A stretch of 64,000 nt of DNA from Streptomyces nymphaeiformis (GTDB taxonomy: Bacteria > Actinomycetota > Actinomycetes > Streptomycetales > Streptomycetaceae): the NCBI RefSeq assembly GCF_014203895.1, contig NZ_JACHJY010000002.1, positions 124,001 through 188,000 on the forward strand, read 5' to 3'. Under the pieces are notes generated by a model that saw only the letters and a list, made by a program, of their open reading frames with translations, was not told the origin of the DNA and did no database searches. A program made the position numbers and the translations under genes. How positions within the stretch are numbered: the first letter of the stretch is position 1; each line of letters begins with the position of its first letter. Of this stretch, positions 18,415 through 26,788 are shown piece after piece.

Positions 18415-18502
18415 CCGGAACCACCGTGCAGGGCGCACGCCGCAGGAAGGGTGCGCTTCTCGCACCCTGTCGTCATCCACTTCTCGTAAACGGCTCTCCG
18501 CG

Positions 18503-18812
18503 TTGCCTCTGGCTTCCGCATGCCCGATCTTCCTCACCGCCTCCGAGTGTGAGCGGCTGAAGAAGATGGCCTACGGCCACAAGACCGAGTACCGGCTGCG
18601 TCTGCGGGCACAGGTGGTTCTGCACGCGGCGCGTGGACGCTCCAACGCGCGCATCGCCCAGGAGACCGGCCTACATCTGGACACTGTGCGCAGGTGGCGA
18701 GGCCGCTTCGCCGAGCGGGGCCTGGCCGGACTGACCAACCGCAAGCGCTCCGGGCGTCCCGCTTCCTTCCCCCCGTTGCAGAGTGCCCAGGTCAAGGCGC
18801 TGGCCTGCCGGT
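18503..18812 (+). pseudogene. 5' fragment of an IS630-type transposase gene
   Basis: The frame reads LTASECERLKKMAYGHKTEYR, then RAQVVLHAARGRSNARIAQETG and LDTVRRWRGRFAERGL through RPASFPPLQSAQVKALACR. This is the N-terminal helix-turn-helix region of a common Streptomyces IS630-like transposase. After about residue 103 the similarity ends and the catalytic core is missing. Confidence 0.7.
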
Positions 18813-19193
18813 TTGAATGTCCTCCTCCTGAACGACTGGGAACCTGGGCGGCCCAGCCGCCCGATGAAGCGGGTAAAGGGGCGGTGGATCACCGAAGAGG
18901 CACCCACACCACCCGGATCTCATTCAGTTCTCCGGCGCCACCCGGCCCAGGGGCGAGGTCTCCTGGCCGAACTGAACATGGAGTGGTTCGACGGTCAGAC
19001 CGGCGCAGGGCGGCGAGGGAAACCGGTGGACCGGGCGTGCTGCTCGCAGGAGGAGAAGACCGGCGGGTCCTCGAACATCTCGCGCTGGGCTTCGTGACCT
19101 GCTCTCACGGGTCCAGGATGTACGGACGGCTGAGCAGACCAAGCGACCTGGTCTTGGACGGTGCCGCGGGTGGCGTACAGTTGGCCTTTCCGA
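18813..19193. other. no supported gene; debris upstream of the tRNA
   Basis: Short open frames cross this stretch but none has a recognisable domain. It starts where the transposase fragment stops and ends at the tRNA. A peptide reading NLRPLGYEPSELP on the minus strand at its right edge is only the tRNA gene translated. Confidence 0.5.
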
Positions 19194-19267
19194 CGCGGGG
19201 TGGAGCAGCTCGGTAGCTCGCTGGGCTCATAACCCAGAGGTCGCAGGTTCAAATCCTGTCCCCGCTA
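19194..19267 (+). tRNA. tRNA-fMet (CAT), initiator type
   Basis: The cloverleaf is complete over 74 bases: acceptor CGCGGGG/CCCCGC, D-arm GAGCAGCTCGGTAGCTC, anticodon stem CTGGG/CCCAG around loop CTCATAA, and T-arm CAGGTTCAAATCCTG. Position 1 C faces U72, so the first acceptor pair is missing, and the anticodon stem ends in three G-C pairs; both are hallmarks of the initiator. The 3' CCA is not encoded. A strong terminator follows. Confidence 0.95.
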
Positions 19268-19277
19268 CTGAAGTGAC

Positions 19278-19310
19278 ATGAGGCCCGGATCCTGTGGATC
19301 CGGGCCTCAT
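19278..19310 (+). terminator. terminator of tRNA-fMet
   Basis: ATGAGGCCCGGATCC at 19278-19292 pairs perfectly with its complement at 19296-19310 across a TGT loop. It lies 10 bases after the tRNA. Confidence 0.9.
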
Positions 19311-19451
19311 GCGTGCGCCTGCATCTCAAGCCGTCCGTCCGGTTCTCGTCGCCCGAATCGGCGAGGCCTCTCCCTGACGTGTAGGAGGCAGGCCCTCAGG
19401 ACACGATGCGGGCCTGAGGTGATTTCGTCGGATCGACATCAGCGAGTCAGT

Positions 19452-20349
19452 GAACCTCTTTCATCCTGAAGAGCTGCAGGTCAGCAATGTGTGGACGGCC
19501 TGGACGATGGTTCCGATGCGGCGGGTGGAGCATCGCGCCCGGCGGAGCAGTCGCCAGGACTTCAGCTGCGCGAAGGCGCGTTCGCCGGGCGCTCTGAGGC
19601 GGGCGTGGTCGCGGTTGAAGTGCTGGTAGTGGGCGGTCTGTTCGCGGTGCCGGTAGTACGGGGTGCGGAAGGTGGCGCCGGCGCCCCGGTAGGCGCGGTC
19701 CGCGAGCACGAGGATCTGCCGGGTCGGGCAGGCCTGGACGACGGCGGTGGGCGCGGGCCGCGGTCAGGTCGTGGGTCCTGCCTGGCGTCGCGCGGGAGAA
19801 CCACAGCGGTGTGCCGTCGGGCCGGGCGATGACCTGCACGTTCATGCCGTGCTTGCGGTGCTTTTGCGAGTAGTACGGCTCGTCCGCGCGGATCCGGTCG
19901 ATCGGGATCAGGGTGCCGTCGACGATGACATGGTCGCCCTCGCCGAGGCCGGTGAGGGCTTCATGAAGGCCGGGCGCCCAGGAAGCCAGGACCTCCAGGG
20001 CCTCGTCGACGTATCGCCAGGCGGTGGCCTGGGATATCCCGAAACCGGATCCGAGCTGCGAGAACGTCTCGTTCTTCCGCAGATGGACCAGCGTGAGCAG
20101 CGCCTGCTGGAAGCAGCCGAGCTTGCGCCAGCGGGTGTTGCGGGCCCGGCGATGCTCGTACAGAAGCCAGGCGACATGCTCGACGTCCCATGCGGGATGT
20201 CGAGCGTGGCAGGATACGGAAACCTTCAGGGCCTCTTCGGTCGCCGGTGTGCTGAGTGGAATCACCACGCCAACGACGAGGGGCCCTGCCTCGTCACCAC
20301 ACCCGCTGACCAGCCCAAGTCACCCTCCAGCACAGGATGAAAGAGGTTC
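19452..20349 (-). mobile_element. IS5-family insertion sequence with AGT duplication
   Basis: Perfect 17-bp inverted repeats GAACCTCTTTCATCCTG (19452-19468) and complement (20333-20349) bound an 898-bp element. The flanks carry AGT on both sides (19449-19451 and 20350-20352), fitting the 3-bp duplications of this family. It lies between the tRNA terminator and the Mrr-like gene. Confidence 0.85.
19461..20268 (-). pseudogene. IS5-family transposase, one frameshift
   Basis: The first part, 20268 to about 19748, reads through a DNA-binding region (FSQLGSGFGISQATAWRYVDE) and the first catalytic Asp block (HVIVDGTLIPIDR) to LTAARAH. The protein then continues in the +1 frame as AVVQACPTRQILVLADRAYRG and on to FAQLKSWRLLRRARC. 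A single extra C near 19748 explains the shift. It could be programmed, but a dead copy is the simpler reading. Confidence 0.75.
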
Positions 20350-20416
20350 AGTGAACTGAGCGAGGTGCCGTCGCCCCCAGCCGCCCCTGGGGACGTCAGC
20401 TCAGGTCTCGGGCCTG

Positions 20417-21910
20417 TCAGTTGGGGGGCAGCTTGGACAGCCCGATGAGAGCGTCGATGCCGAGGTGTTCCAGGAGCAGTGACTTGAGATGGCGGCCGTC
20501 GATGAGCTCGACCCGGTTGCGTGGTGCGAAGTCCCAGCTGGCCTTGCCGAACCATGCGGTGGTGACCACGATGCCCTTCGACGCGCCCTTGTCGACGACG
20601 AGTCCCGCGACCGCCCGTACTGTCTCGGCGGACACGACGTTCTTGGTGCGCTTGGCCTGGATGATGCACAGACCGCCGATCAGCGGTTCCTCGTTGACCG
20701 CGACGGCGTCGATGCCGTCATCCCGCGATGCCTGGGTCACCCATGACTTCAGCCCGATTTTCTCGAACAGCCGCCGGATCAGGTGCTCGAAGTCGGTCGG
20801 GTCCATCGCGACCAGGTCAGGCCTGCTGTCCAGGCCGGCGACGACATCCCGCTCCGGGGCGATCTTGTATCGGGACAGGTCGAATGAGACGACAGGCCGT
20901 ACAGGCTCCAGGTCGTAGGGGTGCTGGGAGACGATCGCGTTGAGATGATGCAGACTGGCGACCGGATCGAGCTCGGGCTCGTCCAGGACCAACTCCGAGA
21001 ACCCCTCCCGGTTGACGCGCACACTGATGAGGCACGGCTCGATCGCTTTCCCCGTGGCCCGGTCCTTGGCGCGCACCTTGCCGTTGAACGCGACCTGGTC
21101 CACCAGCGCCGGCGGAGTCACCGCGAAAGCCTCATCGATCGCCCGCAACGCGAGCCGCGCCACCAGATCCCGGTACAGAACCTTCGTCTCCGCTTCCTTC
21201 CGCGGCTGCGGAACCACCGCCGGGGGAGCAGAAGCCTTGAACCGGTACTGCGCGACCGAAGGCACCACCACCTGACCCGGCAGCTCCATTTCCAACACCA
21301 GCTCCCGCGCCTCCGGCGCGAACGCCACCCGTCGCGCCCCGCCGAGCCCCTCCGGATAACTCACAGAGCCGAGCGCCTCCTCCACACCGACCGCGAATCC
21401 CTCGAGATCCCCCTCGCCGAAAGCCCGCTCCGCCTCCAACCGCAGCTGGTGCAGCCCTCCAGGACGTGAACGCAGAACCGAAGACAGAGCCTTCAGCCGC
21501 TCCTCCACCTCGGCCGTCCGCTCAGAGGCCTCTCGCCGCATGCCCTCGACGGCCTCCTGCTTCGCGAGCCGCTCGGCCGCAGCCTTCTCGCGGGCCTCGG
21601 CACGCCGCTTCTGCTCCAGCTCCTTTGCCCGCGCCGCATCCCGCTTCTCAAGATCCCGCACAATCTGCTCAGCCCTGCGCGCGTCGGCACTCTGCAGCGC
21701 TTGCTTCTCCTTCTGGGCACGCGACCACGCCTGCGCCGCCTCACGCTCCCTGCGGGCATCCTCCCTGGCCCGCGCGGCCGCGACACGCTCCGCCTCCCGG
21801 GCCTGACGCGCCAGCTCCGCCTCCGCCCGCTTGGCCGCAGCAGCCTTCGCCTTCTGGCGCTCCTGGTACACCTGCAACAACTGCCCCGCCAACGACTTCC
21901 TGCGCGCCAT
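20417..21910 (-). CDS. Mrr-type restriction endonuclease with long N-terminal coiled coil
   Basis: Protein of 497 aa. Residues 1-150 are almost pure charged coiled coil rich in Ala, Glu, Arg and Lys. The middle (about 160-370) is a mixed fold I do not recognise. The C-terminal 110 residues form an Mrr_cat-like nuclease: DPTDFEHLIRRLFEKIGL, then DDGIDAVAV, then CIIQAKRTKNVVSAETVRAV and KGIVVTTAWF. The Asp and the Q-x-K residues of the PD-(D/E)xK core are present. Such enzymes cut modified or foreign DNA. It diverges from the HEPN-like gene at 22163. The coiled coil may drive oligomerisation or sensing. Confidence 0.85.
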   Translation of the reverse strand: MARRKSLAGQLLQVYQERQKAKAAAAKRAEAELARQAREAERVAAARAREDARREREAAQAWSRAQKEKQALQSADARRAEQIVRDLEKRDAARAKELEQKRRAEAREKAAAERLAKQEAVEGMRREASERTAEVEERLKALSSVLRSRPGGLHQLRLEAERAFGEGDLEGFAVGVEEALGSVSYPEGLGGARRVAFAPEARELVLEMELPGQVVVPSVAQYRFKASAPPAVVPQPRKEAETKVLYRDLVARLALRAIDEAFAVTPPALVDQVAFNGKVRAKDRATGKAIEPCLISVRVNREGFSELVLDEPELDPVASLHHLNAIVSQHPYDLEPVRPVVSFDLSRYKIAPERDVVAGLDSRPDLVAMDPTDFEHLIRRLFEKIGLKSWVTQASRDDGIDAVAVNEEPLIGGLCIIQAKRTKNVVSAETVRAVAGLVVDKGASKGIVVTTAWFGKASWDFAPRNRVELIDGRHLKSLLLEHLGIDALIGLSKLPPN

Positions 21911-22162
21911 TCACCGGCCCCCACTCCACGTCAAAGCACAAGAACTGCCCCCACGCGAAGCCCGGCAATCCCAAGACCGGATCCATGGCCTGACTCGTGC
22001 GCGGCATGACCGTTTTCCCACGCAGTGGATACCCTGTTCGCGCTGGGGGAGGGGCGGACCGGTTGCGTTCCCTGCAGGCCCTCCTCCTTCGCCGAGAGGT
22101 CCGGGAGCGTGGCGAACCCGCTCCCCCGGCCGATGTCAGTACCGGTTCTTACGATGGGCCGC

Positions 22163-22270
22163 ATGTCCTACGCATCGGCTCGTGGTCTTCCCTCCTTCCT
22201 CGAACTGGAGCGGCAACTGAAGCTGCTGCGTCTGCTCGGCAAGACCGGCCGGCAACAAGCAGCATCGATT
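22163..22270 (+). pseudogene. HEPN-like gene, 5' fragment cut by a transposon
   Basis: ATG 22163 opens MSYASARGLPSFLELERQLK and continues to AASI at 22270, where the transposon begins. After the unit at 22273-23892 and one copy of the duplicated TAA are removed, the reading joins exactly in frame to KKKMRELADTVDAF at 23894. The restored product is about 413 aa. Confidence 0.75.
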
Positions 22271-22397
22271 AACTGATCATTTCAGAAAGGCAGGGCCGGG
22301 TTCGGAATGTCGGCTCACGGCTACGATCGGTCCCGTAACGCGTCGGGGGACGCGTCCGCTCCGATAAACACGGAGCGAGCTGGGGAGGGAGAAGCTT

Positions 22398-22847
22398 GTG
22401 GGGCCGTCCGTGTTCTTGAGGGGTTCCTGGCGGTGGGTGCACTTCGTCCCGGGGCTGCTGCTGCTCATGACGGGCCTGGGCGGAGTCTTCAGTGACGACA
22501 TGCGTTCGGTCGGAGGGCTGATCGTGACCGCCATGTTCTTGGTTCCGGGTGCATGGATCGTGGTGACTGCTCCGTTCGCCGGCGTCCGAGCCGATGGCGA
22601 AGGGTTGCGGTACCGCGGAGTGCTGAAGCGTGCCTTCCTGCCGTGGAGCCAGATCGATTCCATCGACGCCCTCCCCTTGGGCAGCGAGCTGGCGACGGCG
22701 GAAACCATCGTCGTCCGGGGGCATGAGGGTGAAGAACTGCTGATGCTGCTGATGCTGACCGGCTTCACGAGGAAGCGGGCCAACAACAGGGTCCGCGCTC
22801 AGATCCAGATGATGCAGCAGATGCGAGCGCGCGCGCTCGCCGACTGA
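22398..22847 (+). CDS. small membrane protein with bacterial PH-like domain (passenger gene)
   Basis: Protein of 149 aa starting at GTG 22398 with GGGAGGGAGAA just upstream. Two hydrophobic helices fill residues about 14-55 (HFVPGLLLLMTGLGGVF and LIVTAMFLVPGAWIVV). The rest is a small PH-like fold of the bPH_6 kind: GLRYRGVLKRAFLPWSQID, then a strand ETIVVRGHEGEE and a final amphipathic helix. Such proteins are common in actinobacterial chromosomes with unknown function. Here the gene lies between the outer and inner left ends of the transposon, so it travels as cargo. Confidence 0.75.
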   Translation: MGPSVFLRGSWRWVHFVPGLLLLMTGLGGVFSDDMRSVGGLIVTAMFLVPGAWIVVTAPFAGVRADGEGLRYRGVLKRAFLPWSQIDSIDALPLGSELATAETIVVRGHEGEELLMLLMLTGFTRKRANNRVRAQIQMMQQMRARALAD

Positions 22848-23005
22848 GCCGCCCTCTGGTCTCCGTTCGACACAGGTACATCCCTCATTGGGCCGGAAGT
22901 GAGCGGGGCACGACGAGGAAGAGCCGGAGGAGAACGATCGCCGGCGGAACGGAACACGGGCCGTTCCCTGCGAGAGCCTGATTCGTCGCCCTCCCGCTCC
23001 TGCAA

Positions 23006-23022
23006 CTGATCATTCCAGAATG
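23006..23022. repeat. inner left end of the IS5 element
   Basis: CTGATCATTCCAGAATG at 23006-23022 matches the outer end CTGATCATTTCAGAAAG with two differences. The flanking bases CAA do not match the TAA duplication, so this end was not the one used at the present site. Confidence 0.7.
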
Positions 23023-23883
23023 GGCTGGGCTCAGGGCTTGGCAATCGGGCCGGCGGGCCGCAGGGTTCCGAGTGTGCTGGATGATCTTGTGCCTGATGAC
23101 CTGTGGGAACGCGTTGCTCCACTGCTCCCTCCTCGACCACCGCGGCGTCGGCGGTACCCAGGCCGACTGCCGGCGGATGACCGTGCGGCCGTGCGCGGGA
23201 TCGTCTACGTCCTGCGCACGGGTGTGACCTGGGCGGACGTGCCGATCGAGACGATCGGATGCAGCGGGGTGACGTGCTGGCGACGTCTGCGGGACTGGAC
23301 CGAGGCCGGCGTGTGGGCCCGCCTGCACGAGATCCTCTTGGCGGAACTCCGCAGGGCTGACCTGCTGGACATGGACGACGCCGCGGTCGACGGCTCTCAC
23401 GTGCGGGCCTTGAAAGGGGGTGCTCATACCGGGCCTTCGCCGGTTGACCGCGGCCGCCCCGGCAGCAAGCACCACCTGATCACCGACCGGCATGGAATGC
23501 CCCTCGCCGTGTCGCTGACCAGTGGAAACCGGCATGACGTTACCCAGTTGATGCCGCTGTTGGACGCGATACCCCGCATCCGCGGGCGGCGCGGCCGTCC
23601 CCGCCACCGACCTGGTCGACTGTTCGCCGACCGCGGCTACGACTACGACAAGTACCGACGCCTGCTCCGGGCCCGTGGCATCACACCGAAGATCGCCCGC
23701 AAGGGCACCGCCCACGGATCCGGTCTAGGCAAGACCAGATGGGTCGTCGAGCGAACCTTCGCCTGGCTCCACCAGTTCAAACGGCTCCGCACTTGTTACG
23801 AGATACGAGCCGACCTCCACCTCGGACTGCTCCAACTCGCCTGCAGCCTCATCTGCTTGCGGCGACTCAGAACCTCTTTCTGA
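23020..23883 (+). CDS. IS5-family transposase, intact
   Basis: Protein of up to 287 aa; the true start may be the GTG at 23074 (VLDDLVPDDLWERVAPLLP). The DDE residues are present in LLDMDDAAVDGSHV, RLFADRGYDYDKYRR and RWVVERTFAWLHQF. No frameshift or stop breaks it, unlike the other transposase genes nearby. The stop codon lies inside the right inverted repeat. It may still mobilise the passenger unit. Confidence 0.9.
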   Translation: MGWAQGLAIGPAGRRVPSVLDDLVPDDLWERVAPLLPPRPPRRRRYPGRLPADDRAAVRGIVYVLRTGVTWADVPIETIGCSGVTCWRRLRDWTEAGVWARLHEILLAELRRADLLDMDDAAVDGSHVRALKGGAHTGPSPVDRGRPGSKHHLITDRHGMPLAVSLTSGNRHDVTQLMPLLDAIPRIRGRRGRPRHRPGRLFADRGYDYDKYRRLLRARGITPKIARKGTAHGSGLGKTRWVVERTFAWLHQFKRLRTCYEIRADLHLGLLQLACSLICLRRLRTSF

Positions 23884-23893
23884 AATGATCAGT

Positions 23894-25027
23894 AAGAAGA
23901 AGATGCGTGAGCTGGCGGACACTGTCGATGCCTTCTACCAGCTGCTCGGCGACAAGCACTGGATTTTCCACGACCGGCTCTCCCTCGCGGCGGTTCGTAC
24001 TATCCACGCTTCCGCAGGCGGTGACGCAGACCGGGCCGAGCAACTGCTGATTGAGCGCTACCACGACCCCGAACGCCTGGCGCTCATGCTTCTTCCCCTG
24101 CGGAAACTGCCTGCCATGCGCCGCAGACTGGATCTGGTCGACAAGGCCCGCCAGGACTACTTCGACGGCCGCTTCTACTCCACCGTCCATGTCCTGCTCA
24201 GCGTCATGGACGGCTTCGTCAACGAGTTCGAAACTGTCCGGCGAGGCCTCCACGCCCGCAAGCCTGAAGAGCTCCACGCCTGGGACAGCGTTGTCGGCCA
24301 CCACCTCGGTCTTGCCCACGCCCACAAGACGTTCACCAAGGGCCGCAGCGCTACCCAGGAGGAACCCGCTTTTGAGCTGTACCGCAACGGCATTGTGCAC
24401 GGCAGCATCCTCAACTACGACAACATCACTGTGGCGACCAAGGCCTTCAACCGGCTCCTCGCCGTCGTCGACTGGGCCGTCGCACGCGAGAAAGAGCAGC
24501 GGCACCAGGCCGAGGAGCCTGTCACATGGTCCAGCGTGGGCCGACAGCTCAAAGAGACGCTCGGCGCTATCACAGAACAGGCCGAAGCGGATCGAGCCAA
24601 CAAGCAGTGGAAGCCGGCCGAGTATCGGCCCGGCAGTAAGGAGTTCACCGACCATCCTCTCTACCAGCAGACCCATGAGCTGCTGACCTGGTGGAAGCGC
24701 CGCAACTACGGATCCCTCAGCGGCCTGATGACCCACGACCTGCACAACAAGTACGGGAAGTCCGTGCGCAGCGAGGTCCGCCGGGCGTTCGAGCCGTTTC
24801 CACTGGACGACTTCGAGATCTGCGCGGTGCGTCATGACATGGCAGCCGCGGGCACCGTGCTGGCGGTCTTGGCCCACTCGGGTGGAAAGCGCGTCAGCGC
24901 CGAGCTGCGATGGGCCAGGGAGAACGCCCAGGCCCGTCCATGTCCCGAACCGATGCCGGGGCAGTGGCGTCTGGTCTTCCAGCCCCGTGTCTTCCTCGAC
25001 CGGGCCACCTCGCTGCCAGCGGAGTGA
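23894..25027 (+). pseudogene. HEPN-like gene, 3' fragment after the transposon
   Basis: The remaining 377 residues continue from the fragment at 22163. Residues FDGRFYSTVHVLLSVMDGF form a helix, and RNGIVHG gives an R-x4-H motif, the catalytic signature of HEPN ribonucleases, followed by another helix (VATKAFNRLLAVVDWAV). The C-terminal half is not recognised. HEPN proteins act as RNases in toxin-antitoxin and abortive-infection systems; this assignment rests on one motif and its helical setting. An ATG at 23885 inside the transposon end could still start a nearly complete protein without the first 36 residues. Confidence 0.6.
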
Positions 25028-25693
25028 CCGCCCTTGATCGTCGTCCGGCCGTAAGGCCAGTACAGGACAGGGAACCGCCAGATCGACATTGATCCTCGGA
25101 TGCGCCCTGGTGGTGTCCGACGAAGAGGCTGAGATAGCACGCGCCTGCGCGTCTTGTTCACCGACCCCAACCGTCTCCGCCAGCGGCCGAAGACGGAGGC
25201 GGCCATGGGCGAGCACACCCGGCTCCTCGTCGCCGAGCTCGATGCCGCGTGCGCCCAGACGAAGCGCCTGGCCGCCGAGACCGACACCGCGTTCGTCGGA
25301 CACGCCCACTACCCGGTCTACGTCGTTCGTCCACTTACGATGCGGGTGGATGACGGCCGTCCACCTGTTTCCGATGACCCACCACGTGGAGTGCGTGGCG
25401 ATCCTGGAGCCGGTGAAGTAAGAGCTTTGACCTGGGGTTTTCCGTGTGCGCTTTATGGGCGGGGTGGGCGTTACGGGCGATATCTTGACGCTGAGATGAC
25501 GCTCGTGACGCTCATTTGACGCTCGTTCTGATGGGGTGTCAGGTCAGGGTTGGGCCGCTCAGGTTGCTCCCCCCCTGTCCTGCCGATTACGCAAGGCGTT
25601 TTCCACCTCCACTGGGGTGGTGCTGGTGTCGTGGTGGCTTCCCCACGACTGAGAGTCCCGTCCTGCGTGTGTTTGGATGCCGCACGCGCTCCT
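25028..25693. other. no supported gene; possible recombinase-associated remnant and repeats
   Basis: About 25154-25330 reads FTDPNRLRQRPKTEAAMGEH, then LLVAELDAACAQTKRLAAETD, which resembles the C-terminal coiled part of small proteins beside actinobacterial tyrosine recombinases, but it is too short to name. Four TGACGCT repeats follow at 25486-25523. Nothing else is recognised. Confidence 0.4.
25486..25523 (+). repeat. four TGACGCT direct repeats in helical phase
   Basis: TGACGCT starts at 25486, 25497, 25506 and 25517, spaced 11, 9 and 11 bases, on average one turn of DNA. The array sits in non-coding sequence about 170 bases beyond the stop of the Vsr-like gene. Confidence 0.6.
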
Positions 25694-26194
25694 CTACGAG
25701 CCCTCGGTCGCCCGTTCCGACACGGGAGCCCAGGTGCTGATGGCCAGGCCACGGGGATGCCCCCGGGTGGCGAGCGCCGCCGCCACCCGCTTGACCGCGC
25801 CGTCGACGGTCTCGTGTTCCCAGATGCGGAGGGGCAGCCAACCGATCAGCGTGAGGTGGGCATCGGTCTCCTCGTCACGGCGGGCATTTCCCCGAAGCTT
25901 CTGCCGCCACCATTCCGAGTTGTGCCGGGGCATATGCAGGTGACTCGGGCAGGCGTGCCAGAAGCAGCCCTGTACGAACACGGCGGTGCGCCACTTCGTG
26001 AACGTGACGTCGGCGCGACGACGCGGCATGCCGACGATCGGCAGGTCCACGCGGTAGCGGAAGCCCAATGAGTGCAGAGCCCGGCGAAGCGCAAGCTCCG
26101 GAGCCGTGTCCCGGCTTCGCTGGGCGACCATGACCCTCCGCGCGTTGGCATCGCGCGGCGCCGGCGTCCCCGTGCGGCGTCCCTGGATTCTCAC
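25694..26194 (-). CDS. vsr: very-short-patch-repair (Vsr) endonuclease
   Basis: Protein of 166 aa; the ATG at 26131 (MVAQRSRDTAPELALRRALH) is a possible shorter start that fits the family better. Vsr features are clear: RDTAPELALRRALHSLGFRY at the start of the domain, the strand RRADVTFTKWRTAVFVQGCF with the active-site Asp, the zinc-site pattern CFWHACPSHLHMPRHN, and a late strand WLPLRIWEHE. Vsr enzymes nick at T:G mismatches left by deamination of methylated cytosine and usually sit beside a cytosine methyltransferase. No methyltransferase gene is present here, so this may be a leftover of, or a free-standing part in, a defence island. Confidence 0.88.
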   Translation of the reverse strand: MRIQGRRTGTPAPRDANARRVMVAQRSRDTAPELALRRALHSLGFRYRVDLPIVGMPRRRADVTFTKWRTAVFVQGCFWHACPSHLHMPRHNSEWWRQKLRGNARRDEETDAHLTLIGWLPLRIWEHETVDGAVKRVAAALATRGHPRGLAISTWAPVSERATEGS

Positions 26195-26366
26195 GCCTGA
26201 TCAACCATCGGGGCGCCTCGCCGTTACGGGCGTCGTACCGGTGATCTGCCCGAGCCGTTCACGACCGCCGCTCATGCTGCGACTGAACCCGGCATCGCGT
26301 TCTTTCCCGGTCTTTAGCGAGGGGTTCTGTAGCAGCGGTCGGACATGGCTGCGCGACGGGGAGGCA

Positions 26367-26762
26367 TCAGGAGCCGGGCAGCAGCGCCGTGACCGTGGAT
26401 TGAACGAGTTGGGCCGCCGCGAGGACGCCGGGGATGCCTCCGCACCGTTCGACCAGGCTCTCGATCATGTAGCGGAGGGCTCCGGGGTCTCGGTCGGGCT
26501 CGTCCAACCGGGGGGCAATCATGTCGAGGTCGCGCAGGGCGCCGTCCGCTCCGGGGTGCTGGTCGCGCAGCTCTTCCAGGCGTTGGCGCAGTTCGTCGAT
26601 GCTCTCGCGGGCCCTGTCCACGGCCTCGTTGGTGAGGTTGTTGGTCTGAGCGGCGTTCTGGGAGAAGGGGGCGGCTTGGGCGGGTCCGGTCATGCGGCCG
26701 GTGTTGATGATGCCGAAGTTCACGCCGTTCGGGACGGGGTCGGGCTGGCCTCGGAGGGGCAT
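26367..26762 (-). CDS. small helical protein with N-terminal shared motif (possible amyloid-signalling partner)
   Basis: Protein of 131 aa. Residues 15-36 carry the motif NFGxxNxGxMTGP followed by QAAPxSxN. The rest is helical: a coiled coil at about 43-68 (VDRARESIDELRQRLEELRD) and a C-terminal helical hairpin ending in VLAAAQLVQSTVTALLP. The same motif ends the large membrane protein encoded 26 bases upstream. Paired short Gly/Asn motifs with a GPxxQA core at opposite ends of neighbouring proteins recall BASS-type amyloid signalling motifs that link sensors to effectors. That link is inference; no domain of known activity is visible. Confidence 0.75.
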   Translation of the reverse strand: MPLRGQPDPVPNGVNFGIINTGRMTGPAQAAPFSQNAAQTNNLTNEAVDRARESIDELRQRLEELRDQHPGADGALRDLDMIAPRLDEPDRDPGALRYMIESLVERCGGIPGVLAAAQLVQSTVTALLPGS

Positions 26763-26788
26763 GCTGGGCTCCTGGCTTGTTCGAAGGG

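Larger units (their letters stand above)
22273..23892 (+). mobile_element. IS5-type transposon carrying a passenger PH-domain gene
   Basis: The outer ends are perfect 17-bp inverted repeats CTGATCATTTCAGAAAG (22273-22289) and complement (23876-23892). TAA flanks both sides (22270-22272 and 23893-23895). Removing the unit restores a continuous reading frame across the target gene, so the full 1620 bp moved as one piece. A second, slightly different left end lies inside at 23006, so the unit holds a normal IS5 element (about 887 bp) plus 733 bp of cargo with a small gene. This is the layout called a transporter IS. Confidence 0.88.

Noticed and set aside
18995..19252. Minus-strand peptide frame NLRPLGYEPSELP
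   Set aside because: It is the tRNA-fMet gene translated, a common false call.
19311..19447. Inverted repeat near 19388-19420 as a second terminator
   Set aside because: The arms (CCTCAGG and CCTGAGG) are short and far apart; the perfect hairpin just upstream explains termination.
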